DNA of 6,308 bases from Candidatus Aminicenantota bacterium (GTDB lineage Bacteria; Acidobacteriota; Aminicenantia; Aminicenantales; Aminicenantaceae). Numbering within the stretch: position 1 is the stretch's first letter; each line of letters starts with the position of its first letter. The notes beneath the pieces were generated by a model. That model saw only the letters and a list, made by a program, of their open reading frames with translations, searched no databases and was not told the origin of the DNA. Positions 1 through 6,308 of this stretch are shown piece by piece. The DNA lies in the NCBI GenBank assembly GCA_030670375.1, contig DAOVBT010000124.1:1-6308 (forward strand). Reading direction: 5' to 3'. A program made the translations under genes and the position numbers.

Positions 1-2
1 CG

Positions 3-1919
3 GATGATCTCTCTCGAGCTATTCTTGACGGCATTCAAAAATATCTCGAAACTTACCCTGCTTCATTTAACATCCATGGAACCACCGTTGCAACAAACAC
101 CCTTCTTGAAAGGAAGGGGGGACGAATAGCCCTGATAACGACCAAAGGTTTCGAAGATGTTCTGTTTATCGGAAGACAAGTGCGGAAAGACCTTTATAGT
201 CTCAAAGGTGAAGACAGGCGTCCGTTACTTCCTCGAAGCCTTTGTTTTGGCTTGGAGGAGCGCACGACAGCAGCAGGAAAGGTCGAAAAGAAGATTTCTG
301 ACCTTGAATTCCAGACCACTCTGGACGCAATAAAAGCGAAACATGTGAAGGCCGTGGCAGTCTCACTCATCAATTCCTATGCCAATCCTCTGAACGAAAG
401 ATGTATCCGTCAAAAACTGGAAGAGGAAAATATCCCGTATTCTCTTTCGAGCGATATTCTTCCCGAATACAGGGAATACGAACGAACCGTTGTTGCGGCT
501 GTGAACGCGTACTTGATGCCCGTTATCAGCCAATACTTGGAGAATTTGGAGCATAAACTGCAAATCCCAAACTTGCGAATTATGCAATCCAACGAGGGAT
601 ACATTTCACCTGAAATAGCCAAGGCAGAACCCATCAGGACAGCCCTCTCCGGGCCTGCAGGAGGTGTTGTCGGGGCTTTTCATTTGGGAAAATCTATCGG
701 ACTGAACAGGATGATTTCCTTCGACATGGGAGGAACTTCCTCGGATGTGTGCTTGATCGATGGAGAAATTCAAAGAACCAATGAAAGCAAAATCGGAGAC
801 TTCCCTGTGCGCCTGCCGATCATCGATATTCATACAGTCGGAGCGGGTGGGGGTTCGATCGCCTATGTGGACAGCGGAGGTTCATTGCGGGTTGGCCCTG
901 AAAGCGCGGGAGCCGATCCTGGTCCAGCTTGTTATGGGAAAGGAAATCTTCCGACAGTTACAGATGCCAATCTTGTGCTTGGTCGCCTAGTCCCGGAATT
1001 CTTCCTCGGAGGGAAGATGAGGATTTACCCGGAGAGAAGCCATCGGGTTTTGAAGAATCTTGCGACAAAAATCGGCAAAATACCTTTAGAGACCGCTTCT
1101 GGGATAATCCAAATCGCCAATGCCAACATGGAAAAGGCCACACGCGTCATATCCATAGAGCGCGGCTTTGATCCCCGGGATTTTGCCCTGATATCTTTCG
1201 GTGGAGCGGGTGGCATGCATGCTATCGATATCGCCTCGAACCTGAACATCGCCACAATTATCGTCCCGAAAAATGCTGGTGTTCTTTCCGCCCTTGGCTT
1301 GTTGATGGCAGACTCCATAAAGGATTATTCCCGATCGATCCTTAAAATGGCCGAACACACAACAAAAAAAGAAATAGAAAAACATCTTTTTGAACTTCAG
1401 AAAAAAAGCATCCGAGACATGAAAAAGGAGGGATTCCAAGAAGAAGATATCCAAATATCTCCGTCTCTCGACCTCAGATATCTGGGGCAGTCCTACGAGA
1501 TCACACTCCCCTATCGGCTTAAGCAAGCTTACCACTTATCTTTCATTTCGGATTTTCACAAGGCCCACCAGCGGCTCTATTCCTACCATCACCCCGAGCG
1601 CCCGGTCGAAATCGTCAACATACGCTTAAAATCCATAGGAGTTGCAAAAAAAATCAAGCTTAAAAAACGGCAAATACGGCAAGAGACTCCTGTAAACCAA
1701 GCTCTGTTGAAAAAACAAGCTCTTTTTTACAGAGGAAAAAAATACCAAGCGTCTGCCTATATTAGGGAGTGCCTTGAACCCGGGAACAGGATATCAGGTC
1801 CGGCTCTTATCGTGGATCAAGAATCAACGACATTCCTTCCGCCGTTATACAGCCTTAAGGTGGATGGATTATTAAATTTGATTATGGGAAAAACGGTCAT
1901 ATCCAATGCGAAGCCTTAA
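3..1919 (+). CDS. hyuA: HyuA-type subunit of a hydantoinase/5-oxoprolinase family enzyme (5' partial)
   Basis: This is the ATP-binding subunit of a two-subunit cytosolic enzyme. Characterised relatives use ATP to open cyclic amides (5-oxoproline, N-methylhydantoin, caprolactam) or to carboxylate ketones. The frame is open to the left edge, so the true start lies outside. A GTG at 180 is internal, because the codons before it encode the conserved HGTTVATNTLLERKG segment (visible residues 25-39). Of 638 visible residues, the landmarks are SGPAGG (216-221), the actin-like nucleotide-binding FDMGGTSSDV (240-249), HTVGAGGGS (277-285), a GPESAGADPGPACYG segment (298-312), PTVTDANLVLGRL (317-329), FGGAGGMH (399-406) and AGVLSALGLL (425-434). 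A HyuA-type C-terminal region with GPALIV follows. The family is usually near 680-700 residues, so about 45 N-terminal residues with the first phosphate-binding loop are missing. The stop overlaps the hyuB start by 14 nt. Family assignment is secure; the substrate cannot be read from the sequence. Confidence 0.95.
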   Translation, partial: DDLSRAILDGIQKYLETYPASFNIHGTTVATNTLLERKGGRIALITTKGFEDVLFIGRQVRKDLYSLKGEDRRPLLPRSLCFGLEERTTAAGKVEKKISDLEFQTTLDAIKAKHVKAVAVSLINSYANPLNERCIRQKLEEENIPYSLSSDILPEYREYERTVVAAVNAYLMPVISQYLENLEHKLQIPNLRIMQSNEGYISPEIAKAEPIRTALSGPAGGVVGAFHLGKSIGLNRMISFDMGGTSSDVCLIDGEIQRTNESKIGDFPVRLPIIDIHTVGAGGGSIAYVDSGGSLRVGPESAGADPGPACYGKGNLPTVTDANLVLGRLVPEFFLGGKMRIYPERSHRVLKNLATKIGKIPLETASGIIQIANANMEKATRVISIERGFDPRDFALISFGGAGGMHAIDIASNLNIATIIVPKNAGVLSALGLLMADSIKDYSRSILKMAEHTTKKEIEKHLFELQKKSIRDMKKEGFQEEDIQISPSLDLRYLGQSYEITLPYRLKQAYHLSFISDFHKAHQRLYSYHHPERPVEIVNIRLKSIGVAKKIKLKKRQIRQETPVNQALLKKQALFYRGKKYQASAYIRECLEPGNRISGPALIVDQESTTFLPPLYSLKVDGLLNLIMGKTVISNAKP

Positions 1920-3480
1920 CTTTGATCCTATCGAGTTGGAACTATTCAAAAACATCTTTGTTTCCATTTCTGAAGAAATGGGAGCCGTTCTTGGACGGAC
2001 AGCCATCTCTCCGAACATTAAAGAAAGAAAGGATTTTTCGTGTGCTCTGTTCAATCCCAAAGGAGAAACTTTTGCTCAGGGCTCGCACATCCCAGTCCAT
2101 CTGGGCGCTATGCCTTTATCTGTCCAGGCATCGCTCCGATCTGTTTCCTTCGAAAACGGAGATCTGGTGATCCTCAATGATCCGTATCAAGGGGGAACCC
2201 ATCTCCCTGATATCACATGCATTTCTCCCGTTTTTATGGGAAAAAAATTGACTTTTTTTGTCGCTAACCGTGCCCATCATTCTGACGTGGGAGGTATGAC
2301 CCCCGGCTCGATGCCCCTTGCCTCGGAAATTTTTCAAGAAGGCTTAATCATTCCTCCCATAAAACTCGTTAGGAAAGGAATCCTCGATGAAGATATTCTC
2401 AAACTCATCTTGTCCAACGTCCGAACGCCCGAGGAGAGAAAAGGAGACATTTTGGCACAAATAGCCGCTAACAGCACGGGCAAACAACGCCTGGAAGAAA
2501 CAGCAAAAAAATACGGGCACACAAAGCTCGTTCGGTATGGTCAACTTATCCAGGATTATACAGAGAAAATTTTGAGAAAAACCCTCCTGTCCATTCCTAA
2601 GGGGATATATTCTTTTTCGGATTTCATGGACAATGACGGCATTTCAGACAATCCTGTCAAAATAGCCGTTAAAATAAGCGTCCAAGGTGAAGAAGCAATC
2701 CTCGATTTCAGCTCTTCCTCAGCGCAAGTGGAAGGAGGCGTGAATGCAAACTTTGCGGTCACATGTTCGGCAGTCCTGTATGTTTTTCGCTGCCTTGTGG
2801 AGGAAGATATTCCTTTCAACACCGGATTGATGCGTCCGATCCAAATTATCGCTCCGCGTGGATCCGTGGTCAATGCCCAGCATCCGGCAGCCACCGCAGG
2901 AGGAAATGTGGAAACCTCACAGAGGATTGTCGATGTTATCCTTGGAGCACTTTTAAAGGCCATCCCTGAGAGAATCCCGGCAGCCAGTTCGGGAACCATG
3001 AACAATGTGGCCTTTGGAGGATTCGATCCGGACAAAGAATCCAGATTTACCTATTATGAAACCATTGGTGGAGGGATGGGCGCCAGTCCGGATAGAGATG
3101 GGTTGAGTGGGGTGCATACCCATATGACTAATTCCCTGAACACACCGATGGAAGCGCTAGAAAACTATCTCCCGATGAGAATAAAAAAATATGCATTGCG
3201 TAAAGGTTCGGGAGGAAAAGGTAAACAAAAGGGGGGGGAGGGAATCATCCGGGAATATGAATTTTTTGTCCCCACGCATGTGTCGTTACTCTCTGAGAGA
3301 CGGAAGTTTGCCCCCTACGGTGTTTTGGGAGGCAAGGAAGGAAAAAGAGGCAAAAATCTCCTTATTCCCTACAAAGGAAAGAAAAAAATCTTGGGCCCGA
3401 AGGCGAACCTAAAAGTCCAACCAGGAGACATCTTACGTATCGAGACACCCGGTGGCGGAGGTTATGGTAAAAAGAAATAA
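1906..3480 (+). CDS. hyuB: HyuB-type subunit of a hydantoinase/5-oxoprolinase family enzyme
   Basis: This is the partner subunit of HyuA; in the family the two form the active amidohydrolase (or carboxylase) complex in the cytosol. The 524 residues match the usual HyuB length. Family motifs run from end to end: DPIELELFKNIF (7-18), VHLGAMPLSV (64-73), NDPYQGGTHLPDIT (91-104), RAHHSDVGG (122-130), a VEGGVNANFAV segment near 275-285, GGNVETSQR near 332-340, GVHTHMTNSLNTP near 402-414, a glycine-rich GSGGKGK stretch and the terminal TPGGGGYG. Nothing essential looks missing. The ATG at 1906 lies inside the end of hyuA and fits the family N-terminus. Only a weak, distant GGGAAAA (from about 1886) precedes it, so translation is probably coupled to hyuA. 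The gene contains an eight-G run at 3231-3238. Some bacteria and eukaryotes carry A and B fused as one polypeptide of about 1,200-1,300 residues; here they are separate. Confidence 0.95.
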   Translation: MRSLNFDPIELELFKNIFVSISEEMGAVLGRTAISPNIKERKDFSCALFNPKGETFAQGSHIPVHLGAMPLSVQASLRSVSFENGDLVILNDPYQGGTHLPDITCISPVFMGKKLTFFVANRAHHSDVGGMTPGSMPLASEIFQEGLIIPPIKLVRKGILDEDILKLILSNVRTPEERKGDILAQIAANSTGKQRLEETAKKYGHTKLVRYGQLIQDYTEKILRKTLLSIPKGIYSFSDFMDNDGISDNPVKIAVKISVQGEEAILDFSSSSAQVEGGVNANFAVTCSAVLYVFRCLVEEDIPFNTGLMRPIQIIAPRGSVVNAQHPAATAGGNVETSQRIVDVILGALLKAIPERIPAASSGTMNNVAFGGFDPDKESRFTYYETIGGGMGASPDRDGLSGVHTHMTNSLNTPMEALENYLPMRIKKYALRKGSGGKGKQKGGEGIIREYEFFVPTHVSLLSERRKFAPYGVLGGKEGKRGKNLLIPYKGKKKILGPKANLKVQPGDILRIETPGGGGYGKKK

Positions 3481-4669
3481 AAGATCCGCCTTTGGCCCGG
3501 GTTTCCTCGTGGCTGCTGCATTCATAGGTCCAGGAACCGTGACATCCTGTTCATTGGCCGGCGCCCAATTTGGATATGTTCTCATTTTTGCATTGATCTT
3601 CGCCATCGCAACTACACTGATCCTGCAGGAAATGACAGGAAGACTCAGTCTTGGTTCTGGATATGATCTGGGCCAATCCCTCAGAGAATTTCCCCAAAAT
3701 CAGGTGACAAAAATCCTGTTCGCTATCTTGACCTTGTCTTCCATCACGTTTGGCTGTGCGGCTTACGAAGCAGGCAATCTGGTCGGGGGGGCACTGGGAC
3801 TGGAGATGGTCAGCCCCATATCGAAAAAAATCTGGGTCCTTTTGATCTCTCTAGTGGCAGCTTTTGTGCTCAGCAGAAAAAAATATCGTATCGTTGAAAA
3901 ATTCTTGATATTCCTGGTCTTTTTCATGAGCCTTTCCTTCCTGATAACCCTTATTCTTATCAAACCAGACTTGCTCTCCATAATAAAAGGAATGATCCCC
4001 TCTTTCCCGAATAAATCCCTTTATCTGGCACTAGCTCTGGTGGGCACAACGGTCGTTCCCTATAACCTGTTCCTCCATTCTTCTACCGTGAAAGAAAAAT
4101 GGAAAAAGAAGGAAGATCTGAGGGACGTCAAAAAGGATCTTTTGGCCTCCATTGGCCTGGGTGGATTGATTTCTGTATCGATAGTGGTCACCTCTGCTGT
4201 GGCTTTTTATGAAAAGGGTATTACTCTGGAAAGTGGGGCTCAGATGGCTCAGCAACTGAAACCTCTTTTTGGATCCTTCACAAACCTGCTGTTTGGGATG
4301 GGATTATTTGCGGCAGGATTGAGTTCAGCCATCACGGCTCCTTATGCGGCAGCCTTTGCCTCTTCGGGCATCCTTGGCTGGAAAGAAGGGAGTAATTCGG
4401 GCAAATTCCGGGCCGTCTGGATGGGGGTCCTCGGGACAGGGCTCATCGTTTCCCTGTTTGATTTCAATCCGTTGGCGATCATCGTGTTCGCCCAAGTGGC
4501 AAACGGGCTCGTCCTTCCTGTGGCCTCGATATTTTTGCTGATCGTTCTCAACAACCGACAAAAAATGAAGGGCCTGGCCAACACACCTGTTCAAAACATC
4601 GTAGGGGGATTGGTGATTCTTCTGGTGTGCTTTTTGGGAATCTGGAATATCCTCAAGCTATTCCTTTAA
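3464..4669 (+). CDS. NRAMP-superfamily transporter lacking the canonical metal-binding motifs
   Basis: This is an inner-membrane secondary transporter with the NRAMP (SLC11/MntH) fold and about 11 hydrophobic segments in 401 residues. From the ATG at 3464, helix 1 (about 10-36) carries GPGT at 22-25, where metal transporters have DPGN. Helix 6 (about 185-207) reads GTTVVPYNLFLHS, where they have A-x-x-M-P-H, so the metal-ligand Asp, Asn and Met are Gly, Thr and Val. The rest is typical, including QEMTGRLSLGSG after helix 2, a basic loop VKEKWKKKEDLRDVKKDL after helix 6, and AITAPYAAAFASSGILGW in helix 8 and the following loop. The frame also opens at GTG 3452, adding four residues, but no ribosome site precedes that codon. 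GGAGG at 3457-3461 lies only 2 nt before the ATG, so the start is uncertain. The overlap with hyuB implies coupled expression and a shared task, perhaps uptake of the HyuAB substrate (inference). Metal transport is the alternative. Confidence 0.93.
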   Translation: MVKRNKRSAFGPGFLVAAAFIGPGTVTSCSLAGAQFGYVLIFALIFAIATTLILQEMTGRLSLGSGYDLGQSLREFPQNQVTKILFAILTLSSITFGCAAYEAGNLVGGALGLEMVSPISKKIWVLLISLVAAFVLSRKKYRIVEKFLIFLVFFMSLSFLITLILIKPDLLSIIKGMIPSFPNKSLYLALALVGTTVVPYNLFLHSSTVKEKWKKKEDLRDVKKDLLASIGLGGLISVSIVVTSAVAFYEKGITLESGAQMAQQLKPLFGSFTNLLFGMGLFAAGLSSAITAPYAAAFASSGILGWKEGSNSGKFRAVWMGVLGTGLIVSLFDFNPLAIIVFAQVANGLVLPVASIFLLIVLNNRQKMKGLANTPVQNIVGGLVILLVCFLGIWNILKLFL

Positions 4670-4677
4670 GTCCACTC

Positions 4678-5370
4678 TTATTGGAACGCGAAGTCGACGG
4701 CGGCCTGTGCATGGAGTCTCGTCGTGTCATAAACAGGAATCTCATAATCATCATGGCTGACAATCAAGGGAATTTCTGTGCACCCGAGAATCACGCCTTG
4801 AGCTCCTCGATCTACGAGGTTTTGGATGACGCTCTTAAACTTTCCCTTGGACAGCTCCTTAATCTCTCCCAAGCACAGCTCACTGTAAAGGATATCATGC
4901 ACAACCTGTCGTTCGTCTGAACTGGGTATCAGAACGTCCAGCCCGTGTTTATCCCTTAACCGACCTTTGTAAAAATCCTGCTCCATCGTGAACTTGGTTC
5001 CGAGGAGCCCGACTCGTGTTTGTCCGTTGCTTTTGATAGCCTGAGCAGTAACATCAACAATATGCAGGACTGGAATATGGATGGCTCCTTGAACCTCATC
5101 GGCCATTTTGTGCATCGTGTTGGTGCAAATCATCACAAAATCCGCACCCGCTCTCTCCAATCTCTGGGCGGCATCCATCATCAAACGGGTCAATTCGTCC
5201 CAATCTCCCAGGTGCTGCAGCTTTTCCACTTCTTCAAAATCCACGGAATACAGGATACACTTGGCCGAGTGAAATCCCCCGAGCCTTTCCTTTACGGTTT
5301 CGTTGATAATCCGGTAGTATTCCAAAGAAGATTCCCAGCTCATTCCACCGATCAAACCCATGGTTTTCAT
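4678..5370 (-). CDS. Aspartate/glutamate racemase superfamily, YgeA-like broad-specificity amino-acid racemase
   Basis: This is a cytosolic, cofactor-independent racemase that interconverts L- and D-amino acids by a two-cysteine mechanism. The 230 residues match the length of E. coli YgeA and resemble it closely along the whole protein as I recall it. Examples are the N-terminal GLIGGMSWES (5-14), the CTNTMHK motif with catalytic Cys82, TRVGLLGTKFTMEQDFYKGR (118-137), the DER motif (152-154) and GCTEI with catalytic Cys197. Both cysteines sit where the two-base mechanism needs them. YgeA has been reported to racemise several amino acids, homoserine among the better ones; the substrate here cannot be told. 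The start is supported by GGAGGG five bases upstream. It follows the aminotransferase gene by 35 nt in the same direction and is probably co-transcribed with it. It converges on the transporter gene with 8 nt between stops. It is not the hydantoin racemase (HyuE) type, despite the Hyu genes nearby. Confidence 0.93.
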   Translation of the reverse strand: MKTMGLIGGMSWESSLEYYRIINETVKERLGGFHSAKCILYSVDFEEVEKLQHLGDWDELTRLMMDAAQRLERAGADFVMICTNTMHKMADEVQGAIHIPVLHIVDVTAQAIKSNGQTRVGLLGTKFTMEQDFYKGRLRDKHGLDVLIPSSDERQVVHDILYSELCLGEIKELSKGKFKSVIQNLVDRGAQGVILGCTEIPLIVSHDDYEIPVYDTTRLHAQAAVDFAFQ

Positions 5371-5374
5371 AATG

Positions 5375-5380
5375 CCCTCC
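5375..5380 (-). promoter_or_regulatory. Ribosome binding site of the racemase gene
   Basis: On the minus strand GGAGGG is followed by five bases (CATTA read with the neighbouring base) and then the ATG at 5370-5368. This is a strong, well-spaced Shine-Dalgarno sequence that fixes the racemase start. It lies 5 nt past the outer end of the inverted repeat at 5386-5410, so a hairpin formed in the mRNA would sit just upstream without masking it. Confidence 0.8.
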
Positions 5381-5385
5381 GTCCG

Positions 5386-5410
5386 ATTAGCCTGAATAAT
5401 CCAGGCTAAT
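5386..5410. repeat. Perfect 9-bp inverted repeat between aminotransferase and racemase genes
   Basis: The arms ATTAGCCTG (5386-5394) and CAGGCTAAT (5402-5410) are exact reverse complements separated by a 7-nt spacer, AATAATC. The aminotransferase stop codon TAG (5408-5406 on the minus strand) is part of the outer arm, so the element occupies the start of the 35-nt intercistronic gap. On the minus strand no T-run follows (the next bases are CGGACGGAGG), and on the plus strand only three Ts follow, so it is not a convincing intrinsic terminator. It could be an mRNA hairpin that sets the expression ratio of the two genes or protects an RNA end, or a dyad-symmetric protein-binding site. The role is not shown by the sequence. 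Confidence 0.75.
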
Positions 5411-6308
5411 TTCCGATTTCGTAGAATTCTTTGATGCTGGCTACAATATATTCCTGCAGGTCATTGCCCAGTTCAGGATAGATGGGCAAGGCCAAAACTT
5501 CGGTCGTGGCTTTTTCGGTCTCAGGAAAATCTCCTTCCTTGTAACCCAAGTAGGTAAAACATTCTTGAAGATGGAGGGCAAGGGGATAATAGATAGCAGT
5601 GCCTATTCCTTTTGACGCGAGAAATTTTTGGAGCTCATCTCTGCTTTTTACACGGATGACATACTGATTATAGATATGATAGCGAGGAATTCCACTGGAT
5701 TTATACAAAGCATCAGGAATTTGGAGAATTCCATTCGCTGTCAAGCCTGTTTCCTCTAGCAGCCTATCATACAGAAGAGCATTGTTTTTCCTTTTTTGTG
5801 ACCAATCATCTAAATATTTCAGCTTCACGAGCAACACCGCAGCTTGGATAGAATCCAGACGAAAATTTCCCCCGATAATGTCATGAAAGTACTTATTTTG
5901 AGCTCCGTGCACCCTGAGAATTCTCACTTTCTCTGCTAATCTTTCGTTGTCCGTCAAGATCATTCCCCCATCTCCGTAAGCTCCCAGGTTTTTTGAGGGA
6001 AAAAACGACAGGATGCCCAAATCGCCCATCCCACAAGCATTCTGGACTCCTGAAGGAGAGGGATATCCGGCACCGATAGCCTGTGCTGCATCTTCTATAA
6101 CAGAGAGGTTATATTTTTCCGCGGAGGCCAATATGGGAGCCATATCTGCACACTGACCGTACAGATGAACCGGTATGATAGCCCTGACTCTTGAACTCGA
6201 TTGTTTTTTTATCTCAACCTTTATCACATCCTCTAAGCTGTCCGGATTCATGTTGTACGTTTTTTTATCGATATCGCAGAAAATCACTCGTGCTCCCACT
6301 CGAATAAT
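5406..6308 (-). CDS. DegT/DnrJ/EryC1/StrS family PLP-dependent sugar aminotransferase (5' partial)
   Basis: This is a fold-type I PLP aminotransferase that normally adds an amino group to a keto nucleotide-sugar, in the cytosol, for O-antigen, capsule or other glycan building. The frame is open to the right edge. A GTG at 6299 is internal: the codons before it read Ile-Ile-Arg, matching the family stretch before VGAR. Of 300 visible residues, the landmarks are IPVHLYGQ (45-52), the cofactor-binding EDAAQAIGA (Asp73, Gln76), the Schiff-base lysine Lys106 in FFPSKNLGAYGDGG, GGNFRLDSIQAAVL (146-159) and the C-terminal YYPLALHLQECF and LPIYPEL segments. Roughly 75-95 N-terminal residues are missing. 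The closest fit I recognise is the WbpE/FdtB-like branch, but the exact sugar cannot be assigned. A regulatory relative that lacks the lysine is excluded because the lysine is present. It lies upstream of the racemase gene, 35 nt apart, probably in one operon that begins beyond the window. Confidence 0.94.
   Translation of the reverse strand: MIRVGARVIFCDIDKKTYNMNPDSLEDVIKVEIKKQSSSRVRAIIPVHLYGQCADMAPILASAEKYNLSVIEDAAQAIGAGYPSPSGVQNACGMGDLGILSFFPSKNLGAYGDGGMILTDNERLAEKVRILRVHGAQNKYFHDIIGGNFRLDSIQAAVLLVKLKYLDDWSQKRKNNALLYDRLLEETGLTANGILQIPDALYKSSGIPRYHIYNQYVIRVKSRDELQKFLASKGIGTAIYYPLALHLQECFTYLGYKEGDFPETEKATTEVLALPIYPELGNDLQEYIVASIKEFYEIGN

Noticed and set aside
180..182. GTG as the start of the HyuA-type gene
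   Set aside because: The same frame is open to the left edge and encodes the conserved HGTTVATNT region before this codon, so it is an internal valine.
1086..1535. 149-codon open frame antisense to hyuA
   Set aside because: It lies wholly within strongly conserved hyuA coding sequence, and its translation looks like no protein family.
2556..3035. 159-codon open frame antisense to hyuB
   Set aside because: It is a shadow of conserved hyuB sequence with no recognisable domain.
4644..4664. Short hairpin (GGAATA / TATTCC) followed by TTT at the end of the transporter gene as a terminator
   Set aside because: The stem is only 6 bp and AT-rich, lies inside the coding region and is followed by three Ts, so it is too weak to call.
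3464..4669. Naming the transporter MntH
   Set aside because: The metal-coordinating Asp, Asn and Met of MntH proteins are replaced by Gly, Thr and Val.
4678..5370. Hydantoin racemase (HyuE) as partner of the Hyu genes
   Set aside because: The N-terminal GLIGGMSWES and the overall resemblance place it with YgeA-type amino-acid racemases, and it is on the opposite strand.
5386..5410. Inverted repeat as a Rho-independent terminator
   Set aside because: No T-run follows on the minus strand and only three Ts on the plus strand.
6297..6299. GTG (complement) as the start of the aminotransferase gene
   Set aside because: The frame continues to the window edge with Ile-Ile-Arg, which fits the family, and the first third of the fold would be missing otherwise.

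Overview
The window is gene-dense bacterial DNA, slightly AT-rich by eye. It holds five protein-coding genes in two convergent groups, and the genes at both edges are cut by the window. I see no RNA gene, mobile element or CRISPR array. The families present (split HyuA/HyuB, an NRAMP-superfamily carrier, a YgeA-type racemase, a DegT-type sugar aminotransferase) are all widespread in bacteria. The glycan-type aminotransferase at the right edge hints at a surface-polysaccharide locus beyond it. I cannot name the phylum from this sequence.

Left group, + strand, about 1-4669. A HyuA-type subunit (5' end missing) overlaps a HyuB-type subunit by 14 nt. HyuB in turn overlaps an NRAMP-superfamily membrane transporter by 17 nt (29 nt if the upstream GTG start is used). 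The three genes look like one translationally coupled operon. HyuA and HyuB together form an ATP-dependent enzyme of the 5-oxoprolinase / N-methylhydantoinase / caprolactamase type, or a related carboxylase. The transporter lacks the classical NRAMP metal-binding residues: the DPGN motif of helix 1 reads GPGT, and the MPH motif of helix 6 reads VPY. Its coupling to a cyclic-amide hydrolase suggests uptake of that enzyme's organic substrate rather than of manganese or iron. An NRAMP-family gene, ycsG, also lies in the Bacillus subtilis operon that carries the unrelated PxpABC 5-oxoprolinase, which makes this the most interesting point in the window.

Right group, - strand, 6308 down to 4678. 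A DegT/DnrJ/EryC1/StrS PLP-dependent sugar aminotransferase (N-terminus beyond the right edge) is followed after 35 nt by a broad-specificity amino-acid racemase very like E. coli YgeA, with both catalytic cysteines present. The gap holds a perfect 9-bp inverted repeat that contains the aminotransferase stop codon, and a strong ribosome binding site for the racemase.

The two groups meet tail to tail with only 8 nt between stop codons and no clear terminator, so their transcripts probably overlap. No intergenic stretch exceeds 35 nt, and no promoter could be identified inside the window.
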